Part shown: piece after piece, positions 1-8,283 of the stretch
How positions within the stretch are numbered: the stretch's first letter is position 1
Layout: each line of letters starts with the position of its first letter
Source of the DNA: Pseudoroseomonas aestuarii
GTDB taxonomy: Bacteria; Pseudomonadota; Alphaproteobacteria; Acetobacterales; Acetobacteraceae
Direction of reading: 5' to 3'
DNA length: 41,558 bases
Assembly (NCBI RefSeq): GCF_042651065.1
Contig: NZ_JBHSCH010000043.1
Location: 1 to 41,558 of the forward strand
The notes under the pieces: generated by a model
Databases searched by the model: none
What the model saw: only the letters and a program-made list of their open reading frames with translations
Told to the model about the DNA's origin: nothing
Translations under genes and position numbers: made by a program

Positions 1-38
1 GCGCCGAGCAGGGCGCGGCGGGTGGGCAGGGTGGTCAT
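1..38 (-). CDS. N-terminus of an exported protein (partial)
   Basis: Only the first 12 codons lie in the window, reading MTTLPTRRALLG on the minus strand. A twin arginine followed by small hydrophobic residues is typical of the start of a Tat or Sec signal peptide, as on solute-binding proteins. The ATG shares ATGA with the stop of the GAF gene upstream, so it is the next gene of the hydrolase/binding-protein/GAF operon. The family cannot be named from this fragment. Confidence 0.55.
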   Translation of the reverse strand, partial: MTTLPTRRALLG

Positions 39-550
39 GCGGCGGTTCCCCCGGCGGCGGCGAGAAGCAGGAAGGCAGGCACGGCGAACTGCGCGAAGGC
101 GCGCACCAGCGGCAGGTCGGCCTCGGTGTACCAGCCCTCGGCGTGCATCAGGTTCACCTGCCCCAGGGTGCGGCCCTGCCAGCGCACCGGCGTGTTCATG
201 GCGCTGCCGCAGCCCAGCGCCGAGGCGCCGGCATGGTCGGGGTAGGAGCGGCGCAGCTCCTCCGCCGCGCGGATCAGGATGGGGCGGCCATGCTCCATCA
301 GCTCCCGCATCCGCGGCGCCTGGGAGGCGCGCTTGCGCCCGCCCACCGGGTAGTGCTCCGGGTGGTTGGACCAGACGCGCTCCGCCTCGCCATCCGGATA
401 GTGGATCTGGATGGTGCAGAGGCGGTGGCCCACCGCCTCGGCCAGCGCCTGCTCCAGCGCCTGGAACAGGGCGGCGGGCTGTCCCGGCTCGGCCTGGGCC
501 AGGGCGAGGCGCGCCAGGGCGGGCCAGGGATCGGGGCGCGCGGCGGTCAT
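35..550 (-). CDS. GAF-domain protein in a transporter operon
   Basis: A 171-residue soluble protein that is essentially one GAF-like domain. It has no signal peptide, membrane segment, HTH or kinase part. The N-terminal half carries a stretch like IQIHYPDGEAERVWSNHPE, the middle has GCGSAMNTPVRWQGRTLGQV, and the C-terminal half has a GWYTEADLPLVRAFA helix, which together follow the usual GAF strand-helix order. GAF domains bind small ligands or serve as redox sensors. The start is the ATG overlapping the stop of the family-5 binding protein (ATGA), and its own stop overlaps the next gene. Such co-translation suggests a job tied to the transported compound, for example ligand sensing, but the ligand is unknown. 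The domain call is fairly safe; the role is inference. Confidence 0.75.
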   Translation of the reverse strand: MTAARPDPWPALARLALAQAEPGQPAALFQALEQALAEAVGHRLCTIQIHYPDGEAERVWSNHPEHYPVGGRKRASQAPRMRELMEHGRPILIRAAEELRRSYPDHAGASALGCGSAMNTPVRWQGRTLGQVNLMHAEGWYTEADLPLVRAFAQFAVPAFLLLAAAGGTAA

Positions 551-2163
551 GCGGGGGTGGCGTCCATGGCCAGGGTCCGCTCGTCCGAGCGCGGCTGGAA
601 GGCGATGCCCTGCCGTACCGCCCAGAGGTTCTGCAGCATCAGCAGCGGGATGATGGGCGTCTCGGCCATGGCCTGCTCCGTGGCCGCGACCAGCAGCCGC
701 TCGCGCTCTGCCTCGTCCACGGTGGAGACGGCGCGGGCGATGGCGGCATCCAGCGCCGGGTCGCTGTAGCGGCCGTAATTGTAGAGGCCGAGGCTGCGCT
801 CCTTGCTGTTGGTGGCGAAGCACTGGCTCAGCATGTAGCCGCCCTCGAAGGTGGCGCTGCCCCAGCCCCACAGCCCCATGGAGAATTCCTGCCGGCCGCC
901 GCGCGCGGCATAGGTGCTCCAGGGCATCGCCTCCACCGTGGTCTGCACGCCGATGCGCGTCCACATCTGCGCCACGGCCTGGGCCAGGCGGGCATCGTTG
1001 GGGTAGCGGTCGTTCGGCGTGTGCAGGGTCAGGCGGAATCCTTCCGGCAGGCCGGCCTCGGCCAGCAGGCGGCGGGCGCGGGCCGGGTCGGGCTGCGGCG
1101 GCACCACCTTCGGGGCGTAGGAATAGCCGCCGGGCGGCATCCACTGGTTGGTGGGCGTGCCGGTGCCGAGCATCACCCGGTCGCCCAGCGCCTCGCGGTG
1201 CAGGGCGAGGGAGAGCGCCTCGCGCACCCGCCGGTCGCGGAAGGGGTTGCGCGGCAGGGGCGTGCCCTGGGCGTCGGTGACGAAGGGGCTCTCCCCCTCG
1301 CGCGAGAGGTCCGGCACCAGGTAGATCAGCCGGATGCCGGGGATGGCCTTGACCGAGACGCGTTCATCCTCGCGCAGCCGCGGCAGGTCGCTGACCGAGG
1401 GGGTGTCGACCAGGTCCACATCGCCCGAGAGCAGCGCGGCGGTGCGGCCGGCCGGGTTGCTCAGCAGCCGCAGCGAGACGCTCTCCCAGGCCGGGCGGCC
1501 GCCCCACCAGGCATCATGGCGCGCCAGCTCCACCCGGTTGCCCGGCGTGTAGCCGGCGAAGCGGTAGGGGCCGGTGCCGATGGCCGCCTTGCCGGAATTG
1601 TAGTCGGCCGTGCTGGCCCCCTCCCCCACCCGGCGCGAGACGATGCCGACATAGGTGAGGTTCGGCCCGAGGTCGGGCGCCGGCACGGGGGTGTGCAGGC
1701 GGATGGTCAGCGGGTCGATCACCTCCACCCGCTCCACCGCGCGCAGGAAGCCGCCGAAGCCGCCCGGGCTGTTCGGCACGTCCCGGGCGCGCTCGAAGGT
1801 GAAGACCACGTCGTCCGCCGTGAAGTCGCCGCCATCGTGGAACTTCACGCCGGGGCGCAGCCTGAATTCCCACAGCGTGTCCGAGAGCGGCTTCCATTCG
1901 GTGGCGAGGCCGGGGATCAGCCGGCCATCCGGCGCGCGGTTGATCAGCCGCTCGAACATGTGCATCGCGACCGTGTGGTTCGGCACGGCGTGGTAGAAAT
2001 GCGGATCGATGGTGGTGAAGGCGCCGCCGAGGCCGATGCGCAGGGCGGTGCCCTGGGCGGGACCCTGGGCGTGCGCGGGGCGGGGCGCCAGCGCGCCCCA
2101 GCCGGTGGTGGCGAGGGCGCCGCCAAGGGCACCTGCGGCGGCAATAAGGTCACGACGTCGCAT
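547..2163 (-). CDS. ABC transporter substrate-binding protein, family 5 (peptide/opine type)
   Basis: A 538-residue periplasmic receptor of the SBP_bac_5 (DppA/OppA/NikA) family. A signal peptide begins MRRRDLIAAAGALGGAL and ends near AHAQG (about residue 33). Family landmarks in order are IDPHFYHAVPNHTVAMHMFE, the strand WEFRLRPGVKFHDGGDFTADDVVF, the segment GTGPYRFAGYTPGNRVEL and the RDRRVREALSLALHREAL helix. The length matches the family. The gene overlaps the end of the upstream CocE-type hydrolase by 14 bp and the GAF gene by 4 bp. Permease and ATPase genes are not in view and may lie beyond the window edge. The neighbouring hydrolase suggests that an imported ester- or amide-linked compound is cleaved inside the cell. 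The substrate is not predictable. Confidence 0.9.
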   Translation of the reverse strand: MRRRDLIAAAGALGGALATTGWGALAPRPAHAQGPAQGTALRIGLGGAFTTIDPHFYHAVPNHTVAMHMFERLINRAPDGRLIPGLATEWKPLSDTLWEFRLRPGVKFHDGGDFTADDVVFTFERARDVPNSPGGFGGFLRAVERVEVIDPLTIRLHTPVPAPDLGPNLTYVGIVSRRVGEGASTADYNSGKAAIGTGPYRFAGYTPGNRVELARHDAWWGGRPAWESVSLRLLSNPAGRTAALLSGDVDLVDTPSVSDLPRLREDERVSVKAIPGIRLIYLVPDLSREGESPFVTDAQGTPLPRNPFRDRRVREALSLALHREALGDRVMLGTGTPTNQWMPPGGYSYAPKVVPPQPDPARARRLLAEAGLPEGFRLTLHTPNDRYPNDARLAQAVAQMWTRIGVQTTVEAMPWSTYAARGGRQEFSMGLWGWGSATFEGGYMLSQCFATNSKERSLGLYNYGRYSDPALDAAIARAVSTVDEAERERLLVAATEQAMAETPIIPLLMLQNLWAVRQGIAFQPRSDERTLAMDATPA

Positions 2164-4003
2164 GGGGCAACTCCAGGGCAGCGGTGTAGGGGCGGAGCGG
2201 CAGCTCCAGGGTGGAGGCGCGGTCGCCGCCGCGCAGCAGGGTCAGGCGCGGCGGGCGGCCATGCGGCACCTGCACCGCGTGGTCGGCATCGGCGCCGGAG
2301 AGGGAGAGGCGGAGGCGGCTGCCGGCCCGGAACACCCAGGCCACGGGCAGCAGCGGAATGCGGATGCGCTCCGCCCGCCCCGGCACCAGCGGCGCCGCAT
2401 CCTCCCGCCGGAAGCTGCGGAAGGGCCAGGTGGTGCGGTAGTTCTCCGGCGCCGGGCTCTCCTTGCGGTGCAGGGCGCGCAGCAGCCCCTCGGTGACGTA
2501 GCGCACCGTGCCGTCCGCCTCCACCTCGGAGAGATAGACGAAGAGCGCGGCATCCGGCTCGCTGCTCTCCAGCCAGAGATCGGCCAGGCCGTGCCCGGCC
2601 AGTTCCATCGCCTGCGGCAGCGGCGCCGAGGTCCAGCCCGGCAGCGCGGCTTCCCGCTCCGGCCAGTCGGCGTGGTAGGTGGTGCTGTTGATGCCGGCGA
2701 TGCGCTCGTAGCGCGTGCCCGGCCCGCTGCCCCAGGCGAAATCCGCCATGGTGGTGTCGGCCCCCGCCGCGCCGGTGGACTCGGACAGGGCGTTCCCCTC
2801 CGCGAGATGGAGGCGCCGCGTCTCCGGCACGGGCGGCCAGGCCTCGGCGCTGCGCCAGGCCTCGGCATGAATCGCGAAGTAGTGGATGGGCGCCTCCTGC
2901 TCCAGCCCCGTGGGCCGGCGCAGCAGGTAGTGGTCAAAGAATCGCAGCAGGGCGCCGAGCAGGTCGAAATCCGGCGTCTGCGCCCGGCGCCAGGGCGAGA
3001 CATGGCAGCGCGCGCCATGGTCCCAGGGGCCGACGATAAGGTGCACCGGGTTGTCGCGCAGCGTCAGGTAGCGGGAGATGGCGCCGTTGGCGTAGCCCGC
3101 GCCATCCATCCAGCCGGAGACGGCCAGCACCGCCACATCCGGCCGGATGCCGCCGCGCACCGAATAGGGGCTGAAGGAGGCGGAGCTGAAGGAGGCGTCG
3201 TAGGGCAGCGGCTCCTCGCGGAAGCGGAACTCGCCCATGAAGTCCGGCTGGCGGAAATTGCCGAGATGCTCGCGCAACGCCTCGGCCAGCAGCGTGCCGT
3301 CGGCGTCCTCGTCCACCGGGTGCGGGCCGGCGAGGTCGGGGTTGGCGTAGTAGACGTAGTTGCGCAGCAGGTCGCGCCGGTCGTGGTCCATGGCGACCAT
3401 CAGGTCGTCATAGCTCTTGGCGAGCTGCTTCAGCAGGATGCCGCCGGGGTAGTAGTTATCCGCGTAGGTGTCCCACACGGCGAAGAGCGGCGCGATGGCC
3501 TTGACCGCCGGGTGCCCCGTGCTGGCCAGGAAGTCCGAGGCCGCGCCGGGGTAGGAGATGCCCGTGGCGCCGATCTGCCCGTCAGACCAGGGCTGCGCCA
3601 CGATCCAATCGGCGATCTCGCGGCTGTCCTCGCGCTCGCGCGGGGAGCGGAAGCTGTCGCGCGTGCCGAAGCTGGCGCCGGTGCCGCGCACATCCACCAC
3701 CACCACCGCGTAGCCGCGCGGCACCAAGTGGCGGACGAACTTGCCGGCATTGGGGATGGCGTCGCCGCTGCCGCCCTCGCGCAGCCGGAAGCGGCGGTAA
3801 TAGGGCGTCAGGATCAGGATGGCGGGCACGGGGCCCTCTGCCCCCTCCGGCCGCCAGACATCGATGGCGATGCGGCAGCCGTCGCGCATGGCCAGGTAGC
3901 GGGAGGCGGGCGCCGCCGGCAGGGCGAAGGGCGCCTCGCGGCGGGCGGCGTAGTCCGCGGGGGCGAGGCGCCAGGCGGTGCCGCTCTCGTCGCGGTCAGA
4001 CAT
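2150..4003 (-). CDS. CocE/NonD family serine hydrolase (X-Pro dipeptidyl-peptidase S15 type)
   Basis: A 617-residue alpha/beta hydrolase with the CocE architecture: an N-terminal catalytic domain and a C-terminal jelly-roll (PepX_C) domain from about residue 370. The nucleophile elbow is GATGISYPG (Ser150). Asp300 in SGWMDGAGY and His329 in GPWDHGA complete a triad, and the oxyanion region is VVVDVRGTGASFG. Members cleave esters or amides such as cocaine, glutaryl-cephalosporins or X-Pro peptides. I chose the ATG at 4003 because AGGAGG lies 11 bp upstream; an in-frame ATG at 4045 lacks such a site. There is no signal peptide, so the enzyme should be cytoplasmic. It is first in an operon with a family-5 binding protein and a GAF protein, which suggests it processes the imported compound. 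Confidence 0.88.
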   Translation of the reverse strand: MSDRDESGTAWRLAPADYAARREAPFALPAAPASRYLAMRDGCRIAIDVWRPEGAEGPVPAILILTPYYRRFRLREGGSGDAIPNAGKFVRHLVPRGYAVVVVDVRGTGASFGTRDSFRSPREREDSREIADWIVAQPWSDGQIGATGISYPGAASDFLASTGHPAVKAIAPLFAVWDTYADNYYPGGILLKQLAKSYDDLMVAMDHDRRDLLRNYVYYANPDLAGPHPVDEDADGTLLAEALREHLGNFRQPDFMGEFRFREEPLPYDASFSSASFSPYSVRGGIRPDVAVLAVSGWMDGAGYANGAISRYLTLRDNPVHLIVGPWDHGARCHVSPWRRAQTPDFDLLGALLRFFDHYLLRRPTGLEQEAPIHYFAIHAEAWRSAEAWPPVPETRRLHLAEGNALSESTGAAGADTTMADFAWGSGPGTRYERIAGINSTTYHADWPEREAALPGWTSAPLPQAMELAGHGLADLWLESSEPDAALFVYLSEVEADGTVRYVTEGLLRALHRKESPAPENYRTTWPFRSFRREDAAPLVPGRAERIRIPLLPVAWVFRAGSRLRLSLSGADADHAVQVPHGRPPRLTLLRGGDRASTLELPLRPYTAALELPHATS

Positions 4004-4143
4004 GGCGCTTCGGGCCTCCTGGGCGGCCGGTACGGGGGGCGGCATCTGTCATCATTCCGTCAGGGTTCGGCCAGGGCCGTCCTTGCGTCAAATGCATTAT
4101 CCGGTGCAGATCATGCGCTTTCCGCACAGGTCGAGGAGGCCGC
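4004..4143. promoter_or_regulatory. Divergent control region between CocE hydrolase and LysR regulator
   Basis: This 140-bp gap separates divergent genes and must hold both promoters. It contains the most AT-rich stretch nearby (about 4085-4100) and a small dyad, TGCA-N8-TGCA at 4093-4108, placed where LysR proteins usually bind. Strong ribosome binding sites flank both genes (AGGAGG for the hydrolase, GAGGAGG for the regulator). No convincing -35/-10 pair stands out. Confidence 0.4.
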
Positions 4144-5067
4144 ATGCTCAAGATCAGCGCGCTGGAGGCGCTGCGGGCCTTCGTCGAATGCGGCTCGGTC
4201 AGCCAGGCGGCGGCGCGGCTCGGGCGCACCCAGCCGCAGGTGGGGCGGCTGCTGGCGGGGCTGGAGCAGTCCCTCGGCTTCGCCCTGTTCACGCGGGAGC
4301 GGCAGCGCCTCTCCCTGACGCCGGAGGGGCGGCGCTTCTACCAGCAGGCGGAGCGTGTGCTGGCCGGGCATGACGGGCTGGCGCAGCTCGCGGGGCAGAT
4401 CCGCGGCGGGCAGCGGGACAGCCACCTGCGCATCCTCACCGCGCCGCAGATGGCCAATGCCCTGCTCGGCGAGGCGCTGGCCGAGATGGCCCGCCGCGCG
4501 CCGGACTTCACCGCCAGCATCGACACCCGCGTGCGGCTGGATGCCGAGGCGGTGGTGGGCCAGGAGCATTTCGACCTGGGCGTGACGGTGCCGCCCCTGC
4601 AGCACCCCGGCCTGCGGGTGGAGCCGCTCTGCGAGGTGGAGGCGGTGGTGGTGATGCGGCGCGACCACCCCCTCGCCGCGCGCCGGCAGGTGGAGTTGCC
4701 GGCCCTGGTGGAGCACGACCTCATCGCCACCCATGCGCGCTCGCTGCTGCGGCAGCGGCTGGAGCAGCATTGCCGGCAGGCGGGCCTGATGCCGCGCTAC
4801 CGCTTCGAGGCCGCCAATGGCGTGGTGGTGTGCCAGATGGCGGCGCAGGGCCTCGGCCTGGCGCTGGCCGACCCCTTCGTGGCGCTCTCGGCGGCCGCGC
4901 CGCAGCTCGTCATGCGGCGCTTCCTGCCGGCCGTGCCGCTGCCCTACGGGCTGTTCTACCCGGCCTGGCAGGCCCGCTCGGAGACGGCGCAGGTCTTCGC
5001 TGGCCTGGTCTCCGAGGTGGCGCAGCGGCAGGCGGAGCAGCTCATGCGCCGGCTGCGCCGCGGCTGA
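4144..5067 (+). CDS. LysR-family transcriptional regulator
   Basis: A 307-residue LysR-type regulator. Its N-terminal winged HTH spans about residues 5-62, with the recognition region SVSQAAARLGRTQPQVGRLLAGLE, followed by a linker helix and a periplasmic-binding-fold effector domain (about residues 90-295). GAGGAGG lies just upstream of the ATG at 4144, which supports this start. It is divergent from the CocE hydrolase/binding-protein/GAF operon, the usual layout for a LysR protein that controls its neighbour in response to a pathway compound. The last 26 bp overlap the 3' end of the convergent racemase gene. In the effector domain, residues near EANGVVVCQMAAQGLGLALADP form the typical second lobe. 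The inducer is unknown. Confidence 0.9.
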   Translation: MLKISALEALRAFVECGSVSQAAARLGRTQPQVGRLLAGLEQSLGFALFTRERQRLSLTPEGRRFYQQAERVLAGHDGLAQLAGQIRGGQRDSHLRILTAPQMANALLGEALAEMARRAPDFTASIDTRVRLDAEAVVGQEHFDLGVTVPPLQHPGLRVEPLCEVEAVVVMRRDHPLAARRQVELPALVEHDLIATHARSLLRQRLEQHCRQAGLMPRYRFEAANGVVVCQMAAQGLGLALADPFVALSAAAPQLVMRRFLPAVPLPYGLFYPAWQARSETAQVFAGLVSEVAQRQAEQLMRRLRRG

Positions 5068-6187
5068 GGCCGCCCCTCCCCGCGCCCCAGCCGCGCAGCA
5101 CATCGGCCACCGTGGCGGGCGCCGTCTCCGCCGGGGGGGCGCCGGGGGTGCGGGAGAAGCGCGGCGCCGGGGCCGGGGCGGCGACGCCATCCGCCTCGAT
5201 GAAGCTGCCGCGCGCCGCGTTGTGCGGGTGCGCGGGCGCCTCGTCCCAGTCCAGCACCGGCGTCACGCAGGCATCGCTGCCGGCGAAGGCGGCCTCCCAA
5301 TCGTCGCGGCCGCGGGTGCGGAAGAGGCGGGCCATCTCGGCGCGCATCTCCGGCCAGAGGGCGCGGTCGCGCTGGCCGGCGATGAAGCGCGCATCGAGCC
5401 CGAGGCGCCGCGCCATCTCGGCGAAGAAGGCGGGCTCCAGGCAGCCAACCGCCAGGAAGCGGCCATCCGCCGTCTCGTAGGTGTCGTAGAAGGGGGCGCC
5501 GCCATCGAGCAGGTTGGCCCCGCGCTCCAGCGACCAGTGGCCGGCGGCGCGGAGCCCGTGGAAGAAGGCGGAGAGCGCCGCCACGCCGTCGGTCATCGCG
5601 GCATCGACCACTTGGCCACGGCCCGAGCGCTCCCTCTCCCACAACGCCGCGAGCAGGCCGAAGAGCAGCATCATCGTGCCGCCGCCATAGTCCGCCACCA
5701 TGTTGAGCGGCGGCACCGGGCGCTCTCCCGCGCGGCCGATGGCGTGCAGCACGCCGGTGAGGCCGAGATAGTTGATGTCGTGCCCGGCGCTCTGTGCCAG
5801 CGGCCCCTCCTGCCCCCAGCCCGTCATCCGCCCGTAGACGAGGCGCGGGTTGCGGGCGAGGCAGGGCGCCGGCCCCAGCCCCAGACGCTCCATCACGCCG
5901 GGGCGGAAGCCCTCGATCAGCACATCGGCCGCGGCGGCGAGCTCCAGCGCCTGCGCCACCCCGCCCGGGGATTTCAGGTCCAGCGCCACGGCGCGGCGGC
6001 CGCGCCCCACCACATCGTGCCGCGCCGCCATCGGCATGGCGCGGCCGGGGGCGGCGGGGCGGTCCAGCCGCACCACCTCGGCGCCGAGCCCGGCCAGCAG
6101 CATCGCCGCCAGCGGCGCGGGGCCGATGCCCGCCATCTCCACCACGCGGAGGCCGGCCAGCGGCCCCCCCTCACCCGCCCCGCTCAC
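5042..6187 (-). CDS. Alpha-methylacyl-CoA racemase-like CoA-transferase family III protein
   Basis: A 381-residue member of the CaiB/BaiF family III. It resembles alpha-methylacyl-CoA racemase more than a CoA-transferase. The proton-shuttle residues described for the Mycobacterium tuberculosis racemase (His126, Asp156, Glu241) appear here each shifted by ten: His136 in SAGHDINYLG, Asp166 in NMVADYGGG and Glu251 in VGCLEPAFF. Such enzymes invert the 2-methyl centre of branched acyl-CoA esters so that they can enter beta-oxidation. The start is a GTG whose last bases overlap the stop of the upstream Bug receptor (GTGA), indicating translational coupling. The gene ends inside the convergent LysR gene. 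It is probably the last gene of a nitronate monooxygenase-receptor-racemase transcript. Confidence 0.88.
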   Translation of the reverse strand: MSGAGEGGPLAGLRVVEMAGIGPAPLAAMLLAGLGAEVVRLDRPAAPGRAMPMAARHDVVGRGRRAVALDLKSPGGVAQALELAAAADVLIEGFRPGVMERLGLGPAPCLARNPRLVYGRMTGWGQEGPLAQSAGHDINYLGLTGVLHAIGRAGERPVPPLNMVADYGGGTMMLLFGLLAALWERERSGRGQVVDAAMTDGVAALSAFFHGLRAAGHWSLERGANLLDGGAPFYDTYETADGRFLAVGCLEPAFFAEMARRLGLDARFIAGQRDRALWPEMRAEMARLFRTRGRDDWEAAFAGSDACVTPVLDWDEAPAHPHNAARGSFIEADGVAAPAPAPRFSRTPGAPPAETAPATVADVLRGWGAGRGGLSRGAAGA

Positions 6188-7164
6188 GCGGCGAGCAGCT
6201 TCAGGCGGCGCAGCAGGGCGCGCTCGCGCTCCACCTGGGCGCGCAGGGCGGCGGCATACTCGTCCGGCCCCAGATACTCCGCCACCATGTCCGCCTTCTG
6301 CAGCACGGCGCGGTGCGCAGGGTCGTCCATCGCCGCGCGGAAGGCGTCGTGCAGCCGGCCGACCACCGCCGGCTGCATCCCCGCCGGCCCCACCAGCCCG
6401 TAGGGCGAGGTGATGACCATGCCGTCATAGCCCAGCTCCACCAGCGTCGGCACATCCGGCCAGCGGCGGGAGCGCTGCGCGGTCCAGACGTTCAGCCAGC
6501 GTGCCTTGCCATTGTCCACCAGCTCGCCGAGGCCGGCGCTGTTCGCCACGGCATCGACATGCCCGCCGAGCAGCGCCGGGATGGTGTCCGCCTCGCCGCG
6601 GAAAGGCACGTGGTTGAACTGCACATCCTCGCGCAGCCCCAGCTCCAGCATGCCCAGATGCAGCGTGCCATTGGCGCCGCTGTTGCCGACGCTGAGCTGC
6701 CCCGGCCTCGACCGCGCCGCCCGGACGAAGTCCCGCCAGCTCTCCCAGGGCGCGTCGGCGCGCACGGCGAGGCCGAAGAAATAGCCGGTGAGGTGGATGA
6801 CCGGCGAGAAATCCCGCAGCACGTCGTAGGACATGGGCTGCAGCATGGCCAGCCGCATGGCGGGGGTGATCATCTGCGCCAGGGTATGGCCATCCGGCCG
6901 TGCCTTGGCCGTGGCGGCGACGCCCAGCGTGCCGCCGCCGCCCGGGCGGTTCTCGATGATCACCGGCTGCCCCAGCCGGCGCGCGGCGCCCTCGGCCAGG
7001 GCGCGCATCTGCTGATCGGTGGTGCCGCCGGCGGTGAAGGGCACCAGGATGCTGACAGCGCGGCTCGGGAAGCCGGCCTCGGCGCGGGCCAGGCGCGGCA
7101 GGGCGAGCCCCGCCGCCAGGCCCGGCAGGGCACGGCGCGGCAGGGTGGGCGGAGCGATGGGCAT
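6184..7164 (-). CDS. Bug/TctC-type solute receptor 1
   Basis: A 326-residue tripartite tricarboxylate transporter (TTT) substrate-binding protein. A signal peptide with RRALPGLAAGLAL ends near ARAEA (about residue 30). Family signatures are the first ligand loop VPFTAGGTTDQQ, the strand VIIENRPGGGGTLG, the hinge region YDVLRDFSPVIHLTG and the second loop FNHVPFRGEADTIPALLGG. The start is fixed by GGGAGGA upstream of the ATG at 7164. No TctA or TctB membrane gene is nearby. Coupling to the racemase by a 4-bp overlap suggests that the ligand is an organic acid feeding CoA metabolism. Whether it acts in uptake or in signalling cannot be told from sequence. Confidence 0.92.
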   Translation of the reverse strand: MPIAPPTLPRRALPGLAAGLALPRLARAEAGFPSRAVSILVPFTAGGTTDQQMRALAEGAARRLGQPVIIENRPGGGGTLGVAATAKARPDGHTLAQMITPAMRLAMLQPMSYDVLRDFSPVIHLTGYFFGLAVRADAPWESWRDFVRAARSRPGQLSVGNSGANGTLHLGMLELGLREDVQFNHVPFRGEADTIPALLGGHVDAVANSAGLGELVDNGKARWLNVWTAQRSRRWPDVPTLVELGYDGMVITSPYGLVGPAGMQPAVVGRLHDAFRAAMDDPAHRAVLQKADMVAEYLGPDEYAAALRAQVERERALLRRLKLLAA

Positions 7165-7212
7165 GGATGTTCCTCCCTGGAACGGCGGAGGGGCGGCGGG
7201 GCTCTTGCGCGG

Positions 7213-7234
7213 CCCCGTCCGGCCCGGGACGGGG
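7213..7234. terminator. GC-rich hairpin between nitronate monooxygenase and Bug receptor genes
   Basis: CCCCGTCC at 7213-7220 and GGACGGGG at 7227-7234 form a perfect 8-bp stem with a 6-nt loop, starting just after the TAA of the nitronate monooxygenase gene. In the direction of that operon no U-run follows, so it would be at most a partial attenuator or an mRNA-stabilising stem. On the plus strand it is followed by GC and four T residues, but no plus-strand gene enters it. Confidence 0.35.
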
Positions 7235-7238
7235 GCTT

Positions 7239-8180
7239 TTACTCGGCGGCCATGGCGAACCCGGCCGGGGCCACGGCGCGGTACTCGGCGGCCAGGCGCT
7301 GGCAGAGGGCGGCGACGCCGGGCACGTCCTCGATGCCGCCGACACCGTGGCCGGCCGACCAGATGTTCTTCCAGGGCCGGCTCTCATGGTCGGAGACGTT
7401 GAGCGGCGTGGCCTCGTCCAGCGCATCCGGGTCCAGCCCGGCGGCGGCGATGCTGGCGCGCAGGAAGTTCGCCTTCACCCCGCTGATGGCGGCGGTGTAG
7501 AGGATGTCCTTCGCCCGCGCCTCGAGGATCATGCGGCGGTACTCGGCCGGCGCCATGCTCTCCTGCGTGGCCACGAAGCGGGTGCCGATATAGGCGAGGT
7601 CCGCCCCCATCAGCCGCGCCGCCGCCACCTGCCGCCCCGTGTTGATGGCACCCCCCAGCAGCAGCGTGCCGTCGAACATGCCGCGCAACTCGGACAGGAA
7701 GGCGAAGGGGTTCAGCGTGCCGGCATGGCCGCCGGCGCCGTTGCAGACGGCGATCAGCCCGTCCACCCCCGCCTCGATCGCCTTCTCGGCGTGGCGGGTG
7801 TTGATGACGTCGTGGAACACCAGCCCGCCATAGCCGTGCACCGCCCGCACCACCTCGGCCACCGCGCCGAGCGAGGTGATGACCAGCGGCACCTTGTGCG
7901 CCACGGTGGTCCGGAGATCCGCCTCCAGCCGCTTGTTGCTGCGGTGGACGATGAGGTTGACGCCATAAGGCGCAGCACCCGGCGCCTGCGCCAGCCGCTC
8001 CCCGATCTCCTCCAGCCAGGCGGCGTATCCCTCGTTGCTGCGCTGGTTCAGCGAGGGGAAGGTGCCGACGACGCCGGCGCGGCAGGTCTCCACCACCATG
8101 TCCGGGCCGGAGACCAGGAACATCGGCGCGGCCACGGCCGGCAGGGCCAGGCGGCCCTCGAAGGCGGCGGGAAGGGGCAT
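7239..8180 (-). CDS. Nitronate monooxygenase (2-nitropropane dioxygenase family)
   Basis: A 313-residue FMN-dependent TIM-barrel enzyme of the nitronate monooxygenase family. It oxidises nitronates or, in many homologues, related compounds of unknown identity. The N-terminal APMFLVSGPDMVVETC strand, the middle VCNGAGGHAG motif and the phosphate-binding end LLLGGAINTGRQVAAARLMGADLAYIGT are all present. His152 in GAGGHAG falls at the catalytic histidine position of the Pseudomonas enzyme. GGAGGAG lies upstream of the ATG at 8180. The gene is divergent from an IclR regulator and probably leads a transcript with the Bug receptor and racemase genes. In such catabolic settings these proteins are often annotated from homology alone, so nitronate as the true substrate is uncertain. 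Confidence 0.88.
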   Translation of the reverse strand: MPLPAAFEGRLALPAVAAPMFLVSGPDMVVETCRAGVVGTFPSLNQRSNEGYAAWLEEIGERLAQAPGAAPYGVNLIVHRSNKRLEADLRTTVAHKVPLVITSLGAVAEVVRAVHGYGGLVFHDVINTRHAEKAIEAGVDGLIAVCNGAGGHAGTLNPFAFLSELRGMFDGTLLLGGAINTGRQVAAARLMGADLAYIGTRFVATQESMAPAEYRRMILEARAKDILYTAAISGVKANFLRASIAAAGLDPDALDEATPLNVSDHESRPWKNIWSAGHGVGGIEDVPGVAALCQRLAAEYRAVAPAGFAMAAE

Positions 8181-8254
8181 GGATCGGTCTCCTCCGCAAG
8201 GCGGGGGCGGGACCGCGCAGATCCCCAGCCGCCGCCGCGTTTTCGTTGCCGGGG

Positions 8255-8283
8255 ACCGTAGGGCGACGCATCCGTCTTGCCAA
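8255..8283 (-). promoter_or_regulatory. Predicted promoter of the nitronate monooxygenase operon
   Basis: On the minus strand, TTGGCA (8278-8283, five of six matches to the sigma-70 -35 box) is followed by exactly 17 bp and then TACGGT (8255-8260) as a weak -10 box. The expected start is near 8248, giving a leader of about 68 nt before the ATG at 8180. The same spacing and nearly the same boxes occur upstream of the acyl-CoA dehydrogenase at 23247-23275. Confidence 0.5.

Noticed and set aside
22..2496. 824-codon open frame on the plus strand opposite the GAF and binding-protein genes
   Set aside because: It lies antisense to well-supported genes, is Arg/Pro/Gly-rich without domains, and such frames arise because stop codons are rare at this GC content.
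7213..7240. Plus-strand terminator (stem plus TTTT)
   Set aside because: No plus-strand transcript is expected to enter it; it is kept only as a hairpin after the nitronate monooxygenase gene.
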